Shown: in pieces, positions 48,354 through 55,289 of the stretch
Layout: every line of letters starts with the position of its first letter
Position numbering within the stretch: position 1 is the stretch's first letter
Origin: Hoeflea phototrophica DFL-43
Lineage (GTDB): Bacteria; Pseudomonadota; Alphaproteobacteria; Rhizobiales; Rhizobiaceae
Assembly (NCBI RefSeq): GCF_000154705.2
Contig: NZ_CM002917.1
Coordinates: 2,064,461-2,128,460 of the forward strand
DNA: 64,000 nucleotides
Direction: 5' to 3'
Notes under the pieces: generated by a model
What the model was told of the DNA's origin: nothing
What the model saw: only the letters and a program-made list of their open reading frames with translations
Database searches by the model: none
Position numbers and translations under genes: made by a program

Positions 48354-51300
48354 AACGCTTGCGCTCCATAGCCGCGGGATTCGGGATCACCATGCGCCTT
48401 GTTTTGGGGCTTGCGACCATTGCCGTGATTTTCTGGTGGATGTTCGCCCTCCATGTGGCCGCGGAAAAAGCGCCGCAGTTCAGCGCGCTGAAGGATCTCA
48501 AACTTACAATTCCAGCAGGCAGCGAAGCGATCCTAGGCCGAGCCGAGTTGCTTCAGCCTGCCGGCGCGCGCACCGCTGAACTGCGCCATCTACGCCTTCG
48601 AGCATCCGAGGAGGGAACGCTCTGGATCAGCCGGGTTGCCGAACTGCGGGATCTCAACGTTGAATTCGACGGCCACACTGAAGAAGGCTCAAGCGAGCGC
48701 TATGAGATTTCGCAGGTGGAAGGAGCCGTCACCGTTCTTTCTGCGGGCGCGCAATTCGTAAAGATCTCGGTCCAGCAGGACGGCGGTGTGAGTGTCTCGG
48801 TCGAAGACTGGACCGGCAAGGCCAGTTCCAAAACAATCTACCCCGATGGTTCGGAGCTGCTTGTTGACGGCAAGCCGGCGAAGAGTTGCTACGAGCAAAG
48901 TCTGGCCTCATCGATCGTCCTGAAGGCGAACAGAATCAGTGACGAGGCTGCTCGCTTTCTCTCCCGCACCCTAGAGCCTGCCGCGCTCGATACACTGTTC
49001 AAACGTAGCGGAAAGGCAACTGTTGCAGTGCTTGGCGGCGACGTTGACTGCACCATGCACAGTTACGCGCTGATAGCGATGCCCCGCGCCAATCCAGAGC
49101 TTGAATTCGTAGTCCGCAAAAATCTGTCCGATGGCCGTCTGTTTGCTTCGATTTACCGCGAGGCGGCGCTGGTTCCGGTCAGTTTCGAGACCTGGCTTGA
49201 TGGACAACGGGTCCGACAGCATTTCGGCCGCAACGGGATCGAGTTCCCGGTCGCTTCTTCAGGCCAACTTGACCAGCCCAAGGTGACCCATTTCACAGCC
49301 GGAAAGACCCGCTATTCGATTGCCACTGAACTGCTGCCGTCAGGCACATGGAAGATCCTTATCACGCCGCAGCGGCGCATAGCCCTGTATGACGAAAGTG
49401 CATGTCCGCAAACCGCCGGCGGCCAAGCGGAAGCGGCGATTACGGAGGATTGCCCCCCGCCGCTCAATGCGTCTCCCAACACTCCGATCGAAGGGGTGCA
49501 GATAGAGGTTTCGAAGCAACAGCGGCCCTCAACGCTCGACCGCTTGTTCGTGGGCAGCACGGATGGGCTCGTGAGCGCAGAGGTTCTGGCCAGAAGTGCC
49601 GCGATCGCCTTGTCCCTGTTGATCATTCTGGTGGTTCCAAGCGTTACCGTCTGGCGTGCCAATGGCAGCGTGATCAAGGCCATCCTTTTAGGTCTGGCTG
49701 GCATCTTTGTTTTGCTGTTGGCGCTGCTGCCCGATCTGGTTTCCATTGGCCGCCATATGACGGACTTGCCGGATGCATCCAGATGGCTGTTCTATGGTCT
49801 CGGCGCGACCTGGGTGTGCGCGACAATCGTAGTTATCTTCGATCGCTCGGGTGGGGCCAACCTCGCCGCCCTTTGGTTCGTGTTGACCGCCATAATCGCG
49901 CTGAGTTCGATTTCCATGTTCACCATGAGTGCAGAAGGGCCCAACACGGATTGGGAACGCTTCTTTGTCAAGCACAAGCTCGCAGTGCTTGATGTGCTGC
50001 CACTCTTCGTGATTGCGCTCACAATTGTTTCGCCTACCGCACTCAAACTGCGCATCGGCAATGATTTCGCGGGCAGGCCTTCCATCGCATCGCCGACGCT
50101 GTGGCTGCTCACAATCGTCTTCGCCCTGTTTGCGGCTTGGTTCTTTCTAGGCAATCAGACCGGCCTTGGGGGCTCGATCCAGCCGGTCGAAGCGGGCAAG
50201 TTCGCCATCGTGGTGTTGCTCGGCGCGGCACTTGCACAATGGCTCATCCGGGCGCGGCTTCTGGCGCAGGCCTGGTTCGGAATAACCTTGATCGCGATTG
50301 TTTTGTCGTCGCTTTTCATCGTTGCCCTGTTGTTCGTTCCCGCGGTCAAATCCGATTATTCGCCGCTGATCATCATCGCGTCAGTGAGCGCGATCACGGG
50401 CGTTGTGGGCGTTATGGCCATCGGGTGGCGGATCAAGGAGGAGGAGCATGACGATCTCAGCGATATCAAGCGTATTCCTTTGGCCTATGTGCCGCAAATC
50501 TCCGATCTGCGAATCAGTCTCATGCAGTTTGTGCTGCTGGTCCTGTTGTTCGCAGCCATCATGCTTACGCCACTGATACAGGGCAGTCGCCTTGATGAGT
50601 TGTTCCGCTTGGCAAAGGATGCGCCTGAGTATCTGCTGGCTGCCGCCGTGATTCTGACTGCCCTTGTTGTCATGCTCCTGCGAACCTTGGTCATTCCGCG
50701 TGCGATCCTCATCATTATGATGGGGTTGCCGCTGGCTTTCATGGGGGCCTGGGCGTTGTGGCGGCAGGAAACGCTCATTCTGATTGCTGCAACCGCCGGG
50801 CTTGTTATCATCGTTATAGGACTTGCGGTCGGCAAAAGGATCAATGGTGCGTTGGCGCGCATGGCCATCGTAGCGCCGATTGTTGCAGTGTTCTTCGCAG
50901 TCGCCCTGCAGGATGTGCCGGCCAAGGCAGGGCTGGGTGTAGAGCACTGGTCCTGGTTTGACCGTCCTGAAAAGCAGATCGCAGAACTTGAGAAAGTGCT
51001 GGGCGAAGGGCGGCGGCTCCCGGTCGAGCGGTTGATGAGTTGGTCGGATCTTCGTTTCGATGGCAGCGACAGTCCGGCTGAGCCACGAAAACTGATGCTG
51101 CGTGACATGAACTTCCATGTCCTGCGGTCCCGCGCCACACTTGCCAATGCGCCATGCTCGCCAAGCCAGGAACTCACGGCCGCGCCGTATCACATCGGCG
51201 AAGCGGTAAAGTGGCTGAGCGAAGGCATCGCCGAGGTGCTGGGGATCGCCTGCGAGGACGAACAGCAGGTAACCGGAACACTTCGTTGCACGCCATCGAC

Positions 51301-51745
51301 GCTCAAGGGGCCGGTGAGACCGCATTGCGTACCTGTGGTTCAAAGCGACTTCGCCGCCACCTACATTGCCACCCGGCACGGAAATGCCGCAGCGCTGCTT
51401 CTGATCGCGCTGCAGGCTGTTTTCATCTTTCTGGTGATCCAGTTATACCTCAGATTGCAGGCCAAGCGCTCCCGCGATCCCGTCGAAACCGGGGCGGATC
51501 AGGCTCTGGCATTGATCGCGCTGGGAGCAGGCATGCTGTTCCTGATGCAATGGATTCTGGCCTGGTCAAATGCCTTTGGCCTTTTGCCAGTGATGGGGCA
51601 ACCCATGACCTGGCTATCGGCAGGCACCAGCCATCATCTTTTCATGGCCATTCCAGCGGCGCTGGTGATCCTCGTCGCCACCCGTCTGGCCGGCATGAAA
51701 GCCCCAGTTCTGACAACCCGCACCCCGCCGCGACGCAGGGGATAA
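48350..51745 (+). CDS. Island gene 6: SEDS family (FtsW/RodA-like) glycan polymerase with large ectodomain
   Basis: A protein of 1131 residues. A first helix (about 14-38) leads to an ectodomain of about 370 residues. About 17 more membrane helices follow from about residue 415. SEDS landmarks: SIQPVEAGKFAIVVLLGAAL (Gln611, Pro612, Glu614, Lys617), matching the QPSExxK element of FtsW/RodA; VVQSDFAATYIATRHG, aligning with TDFIFAxxxEExG so that Asp1000 is the likely catalytic residue; and FGLLPVMGQPMTWLSAGTSH, matching GLLPxTGxxLPFxSxG. FtsW and RodA have about 10 helices in 400 residues, so this is much expanded. The loop before Asp1000 has four Cys. It overlaps the transpeptidase gene (ATGA). 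Confidence 0.85.
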   Translation: MKRLRSIAAGFGITMRLVLGLATIAVIFWWMFALHVAAEKAPQFSALKDLKLTIPAGSEAILGRAELLQPAGARTAELRHLRLRASEEGTLWISRVAELRDLNVEFDGHTEEGSSERYEISQVEGAVTVLSAGAQFVKISVQQDGGVSVSVEDWTGKASSKTIYPDGSELLVDGKPAKSCYEQSLASSIVLKANRISDEAARFLSRTLEPAALDTLFKRSGKATVAVLGGDVDCTMHSYALIAMPRANPELEFVVRKNLSDGRLFASIYREAALVPVSFETWLDGQRVRQHFGRNGIEFPVASSGQLDQPKVTHFTAGKTRYSIATELLPSGTWKILITPQRRIALYDESACPQTAGGQAEAAITEDCPPPLNASPNTPIEGVQIEVSKQQRPSTLDRLFVGSTDGLVSAEVLARSAAIALSLLIILVVPSVTVWRANGSVIKAILLGLAGIFVLLLALLPDLVSIGRHMTDLPDASRWLFYGLGATWVCATIVVIFDRSGGANLAALWFVLTAIIALSSISMFTMSAEGPNTDWERFFVKHKLAVLDVLPLFVIALTIVSPTALKLRIGNDFAGRPSIASPTLWLLTIVFALFAAWFFLGNQTGLGGSIQPVEAGKFAIVVLLGAALAQWLIRARLLAQAWFGITLIAIVLSSLFIVALLFVPAVKSDYSPLIIIASVSAITGVVGVMAIGWRIKEEEHDDLSDIKRIPLAYVPQISDLRISLMQFVLLVLLFAAIMLTPLIQGSRLDELFRLAKDAPEYLLAAAVILTALVVMLLRTLVIPRAILIIMMGLPLAFMGAWALWRQETLILIAATAGLVIIVIGLAVGKRINGALARMAIVAPIVAVFFAVALQDVPAKAGLGVEHWSWFDRPEKQIAELEKVLGEGRRLPVERLMSWSDLRFDGSDSPAEPRKLMLRDMNFHVLRSRATLANAPCSPSQELTAAPYHIGEAVKWLSEGIAEVLGIACEDEQQVTGTLRCTPSTLKGPVRPHCVPVVQSDFAATYIATRHGNAAALLLIALQAVFIFLVIQLYLRLQAKRSRDPVETGADQALALIALGAGMLFLMQWILAWSNAFGLLPVMGQPMTWLSAGTSHHLFMAIPAALVILVATRLAGMKAPVLTTRTPPRRRG

Positions 51746-51784
51746 ACTCCGCTAGTATTCACGTATGAGAGAGCAGGCGCCAAA

Positions 51785-54019
51785 ATGGACAAGAGAACAG
51801 AAGACGGGACCCCGATCCTCAGTGCAACCCGCTTCAAGCAGGTCTTGATCATTCTCTTTGCGGCCATTGCATTTCTGATGACCGTTTATGCAACGAGCGG
51901 TGGCGCTCGTATGTTCCTGACCGAATCCTATGCATGGGTTGGGATCACGGCTCTTGCCGTCGGGTTTCTGGCGTTCACATCTGTAGTTCTGGGCGATGGC
52001 ATTTCGTCCGGGCGGATGCCACAGGTTGCGCTGGTGACGCCGTTCTATCTCATTGCCGTGGCGATCTGCTGGATTTCGTCATTTGCATCCTACCACCAGC
52101 AGTTTCTCAGTGTCGGCGGGTCGGATCTCGCCAACGCAGAGACGAATCTGCGCCAAATTGGGCTTTATGCCTACGATATCAACAGGGATGTCAAGGACCG
52201 GTATAGCCGCGACCGGAACGCGTTGTTGAATGATGATGCGCTCAAGGACTATTCGGCGCGAATGAATCAGCTTGCCGACGACCTGCGTGATCGAGACACC
52301 CAAATGGAAATTGAGGTTGAACTGGCAGCGCTTATTGAGGCCAGGATTGAAGAGCAAAAGAACCGCCAGATTCAACTCCAGGATCAGCAGAGCAACCTTA
52401 AAGCCGATGCCCTGAGCCTTGCCGCTCAAGTCGAAACTCACGCAAAAACCGTCAATGACAGGCAGAACCAGCGGGTGGCGACCGAGACGCTGATCGGGCA
52501 GCTCGAGCTCGCCTTGCGCCAGGAGGAGGGTGATACCGATCAGGCTCCAGGCGGCCGTGGCGTATTGGAGGCCGATGGGCTGGCCGGCCAACTTGTCGAT
52601 GACCCTGCATGCAACCGCAGGCGCCGGGCCGGCACCGGCGGCGGCCTGATAGGAACCTGCTACAATGCGCTAGGGGAGAAACTTGCCGAAATACGGGCTC
52701 TGACCCCGCAGGATCAGAGCGCCTACGAGGCAGCGCTTGCGGAATTGCAGGCTGCGCGCGATCAGCAGTCAAGCTTGCAGGCCGAAATCGCGGCGCTTGA
52801 TGAAGAGATAAAGGCGGCGGTGGTTGAAGACAGTGAGGGCATGGCTGCCCGCTATGCGCTCGATGCCGACGGGTTCCTGCAAAGTGTCAATGCCTTCACA
52901 GACACTCCGTCCCAGTCGAATTTCGAGCAGACAGCCAACTACTGCCTTATGGTGACCGAGATTCTTGCCAATCTGCAGTCCATATCCGAAGTTCCAGCAT
53001 GCAAACCGCAGCCGACCATGGCCATTTTCCGTCAGATCGATGCGCTGGATGCGTCGCATGCCAATTATGAGGCTGCCTGTGAGGAGGCTGACCGGCGCAA
53101 GGAGATCGTCGAAACGCTGCGCACCGAGATTTCCGGCCTCACCGGGTCGCAAAGGCTAAATCCAATATCGCAGGCTTATGAGGTGATGCGTTCGGATGTG
53201 GTTGAACCTTGCATCATGTCGGCAGAGCAGCGTGGGCTGGATATGACCCCTTACCGTCAGGATATCTCCGGGCTGGTTGACCGCATCAACCCGTCTCAAG
53301 ACCCGATAAGCACGGCAATGGGCAAGATCCAGTCGCTGTTCAACGGCACCGCATCTGCGCGCGATTATTTCCCGGCCTTGCTCGCCCTGCTGCAGGAATT
53401 GTCGCTCTTGCTCTCCAAGTTGTTCTGGGACGCCAGCATTATGGCAAAAACTTCACAGCGGAAGGATGAATTCGATATTTCCGAACTCGACCTCGAGGCC
53501 AAGCCGGATGATCCTGAATGGGTTCTGGCCGCCAAGAATATCATCCTCAATGCCGTGTTTGACCGTCCGGGATATCGGCTGCCAGCACTTTATGATGAGG
53601 AGTATTCACATGAAATGCGCAACCAGATGCGCTTGATTTTGGACACTCTGATCCGCAAGCAACTGGCAAAGGCGACCGGGCAGAGGATCTCGATTTCGGA
53701 AGCTGGAATGGCCGAGATCGGCAGGCGAATCCAGCGTCACAATGAGACGGTTGAAGGCCGTGCCGCCAAACGCGACGCAACCCCCATTGGCACGGCGGTC
53801 TCCATGGTTGAAAAAACCAAGACAACCGATGCCAAACCTCAGGACCCGGCCATGGTTCAATCAGCCGACCAAACAGACGTGCTTGAGGATGAAGCAGAGC
53901 CGGATTCCGCAGAGAATGTAGCCTCGGAAACATCTCAAAGCGATGACGGGGAGTCTGCACAACGACCGCGCAGGCGCAGGCCTGTGGTGGTTCGGCCCAA
54001 CTTCCGGCGCGAAATTTGA
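51785..54019 (+). CDS. Island gene 7: polytopic membrane protein with coiled-coil domain
   Basis: A protein of 744 residues. Three helices lie near the N-terminus (about 18-37, 49-69, 79-97). A long helical, Gln/Glu/Arg-rich region with heptad character (about 100-310) follows, then a second helical region, and a likely fourth helix (YFPALLALLQELSLLLSKLF, about 530-550). The C-terminal 190 residues are polar and end in an Arg-rich tail. If the N-terminus is cytoplasmic, the coiled coil is periplasmic; its Cys (six) fit disulfides there. I recognise no family. It lies 39 nt after the SEDS gene and may hold the synthase complex together. Confidence 0.68.
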   Translation: MDKRTEDGTPILSATRFKQVLIILFAAIAFLMTVYATSGGARMFLTESYAWVGITALAVGFLAFTSVVLGDGISSGRMPQVALVTPFYLIAVAICWISSFASYHQQFLSVGGSDLANAETNLRQIGLYAYDINRDVKDRYSRDRNALLNDDALKDYSARMNQLADDLRDRDTQMEIEVELAALIEARIEEQKNRQIQLQDQQSNLKADALSLAAQVETHAKTVNDRQNQRVATETLIGQLELALRQEEGDTDQAPGGRGVLEADGLAGQLVDDPACNRRRRAGTGGGLIGTCYNALGEKLAEIRALTPQDQSAYEAALAELQAARDQQSSLQAEIAALDEEIKAAVVEDSEGMAARYALDADGFLQSVNAFTDTPSQSNFEQTANYCLMVTEILANLQSISEVPACKPQPTMAIFRQIDALDASHANYEAACEEADRRKEIVETLRTEISGLTGSQRLNPISQAYEVMRSDVVEPCIMSAEQRGLDMTPYRQDISGLVDRINPSQDPISTAMGKIQSLFNGTASARDYFPALLALLQELSLLLSKLFWDASIMAKTSQRKDEFDISELDLEAKPDDPEWVLAAKNIILNAVFDRPGYRLPALYDEEYSHEMRNQMRLILDTLIRKQLAKATGQRISISEAGMAEIGRRIQRHNETVEGRAAKRDATPIGTAVSMVEKTKTTDAKPQDPAMVQSADQTDVLEDEAEPDSAENVASETSQSDDGESAQRPRRRRPVVVRPNFRREI

Positions 54020-54210
54020 GTGCGCGCCAAGGGGGTCTCCCAAGCCGGAATGACACGGTCAATCCGTTTCTTGTGAAACGAAGCCAGCTTTCGGGCCGGT
54101 TTTGCAGCTCCGGTGCAGCAGGAATGTTGACCCAGAATACCCGTGCAAGATGGTCCCGAGGCAAGACATCTTCTTGCCCTGTGGACCACCTGGTGCCGCG
54201 CCAAAAAAAT

Positions 54211-55209
54211 CTAGAAAGTGATGCCGTTGCCGGAAATGCTGAAGCGGTCGATTGCGGGCGGCTGTCGCATGATCCCGCTCAGGATCTCGTCTCTTGTGAA
54301 AAGAAACGGGCTTTCGAGCCCAAGTGCGGCAAAGATGAAAGGATCAGCTGTCATATAGGGGTAACGCACATTTTCCGGGGTCAGTGGAACCGGAAAGCGC
54401 GAATTTTCTGGATTGAGGGTCTCGGCCTTGGTGTCGATGTTCGCGCACCCGAGTTGCGGGTGAAAGCCGTAGCTCGATGTTGCAATGAACCGCAGATCGA
54501 TCTCGCGTTCCTGAGAAGGAAACGGCCTGAAATCCTTGATGATGTCGAAGGCAGGCCGCATGTGGGCGTGCAGAATGGCCAGCACTGCTTCGGGCTCCGT
54601 GGCGATGTCGCGCGATCGGTTGCCGAAGCGAAGCAGCAAAAGATCAAACATGCTAATGGCGATCGCCACGCGCTCAAGATGCTCGAATTCCGGCTTCCCG
54701 GCACGCTCGAAGAAATCTTCAACCTTCTCGATCAGTTCCTCGAACCCGGCGTCGGTGCCGGCGTTAAGAGCCGATATGACCAGAACGATCCCCTTGGCCT
54801 TCGAAAACCACTCGTCGAGTTCTTTCATCTTGCTTGCGTGTGGACTTGCCTTGCCCGACATGTCCGGTCCGGGAAAAGCCGCTTCACCCGGGGCATCGCG
54901 GACATGAATGGTGAACTGCTTGTCTTCCAATTGTCCGACCGGTTGCAGGCCATCCATATCCGGAAGACTGACATTAAGATTAAATCGAATATCTGTGACG
55001 CTTTCTGTGGCGTCCGGAAGGCTTCGGTAGTAACTTCTGAGTAGGCGACGATTGACCCTGTCAGTCTCGATTTCGATATTGTGGAGTTGCTGGAAACCAT
55101 GAAAGTTAAACTCGACGCATTTGGCGAAGTCGACAAACAGGTTTGTTTTTCCAGACCGCACTGGTCCGGTCAGGCCGACATGGATGTCGTTGCTTTCAGT
55201 CAAAGGCAA
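54211..55209 (-). CDS. Island gene 8: P-loop GTPase
   Basis: A protein of 332 residues without a membrane segment. Walker A is GPVRSGKT (Gly15 to Thr22). The G3 motif is HVRDAPGEA (Asp105, Gly108). A G4-like position is ISMFDLL (Asp189), which lacks the usual Lys of NKxD, and IATSSYG may be G5. This fits a TRAFAC-type GTPase, with an altered G4. It is convergent with the coiled-coil gene (191-nt gap, no clear terminator) and divergent from the next gene, 80 nt away. It likely acts as a switch for the island machinery; whether it uses GTP needs test. Confidence 0.78.
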   Translation of the reverse strand: MPLTESNDIHVGLTGPVRSGKTNLFVDFAKCVEFNFHGFQQLHNIEIETDRVNRRLLRSYYRSLPDATESVTDIRFNLNVSLPDMDGLQPVGQLEDKQFTIHVRDAPGEAAFPGPDMSGKASPHASKMKELDEWFSKAKGIVLVISALNAGTDAGFEELIEKVEDFFERAGKPEFEHLERVAIAISMFDLLLLRFGNRSRDIATEPEAVLAILHAHMRPAFDIIKDFRPFPSQEREIDLRFIATSSYGFHPQLGCANIDTKAETLNPENSRFPVPLTPENVRYPYMTADPFIFAALGLESPFLFTRDEILSGIMRQPPAIDRFSISGNGITF

Positions 55210-55222
55210 ATCAGCATTCCGT

Positions 55223-55250
55223 TTGTCGTGTTTTCAAAATAACTTATAAA
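55223..55250 (+). promoter_or_regulatory. Candidate promoter of the last island gene
   Basis: TTGTCG (55223-55228), a 16-nt spacer and TATAAA (55245-55250) form a sigma70-like promoter in the 80-nt AT-rich gap between the divergent GTPase gene and island gene 9, 40 nt before the ATG. It suggests that these two genes have their own control. Confidence 0.5.
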
Positions 55251-55289
55251 AAAGCAATAAACCATTTGAATAGTGCGGGGAAGAGTCGA

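Noticed and set aside
54016..55044. A 342-residue plus-strand frame opposite the GTPase gene
   Set aside because: The minus strand carries Walker A and G3 motifs; the plus frame has none and begins inside the previous stop region.
39730..55209. SrfABC-type locus
   Set aside because: A large ASKHA-like protein and a GTPase are shared in outline, but sizes, gene order and the SEDS/PBP pair do not fit, and I could not see convincing sequence similarity.
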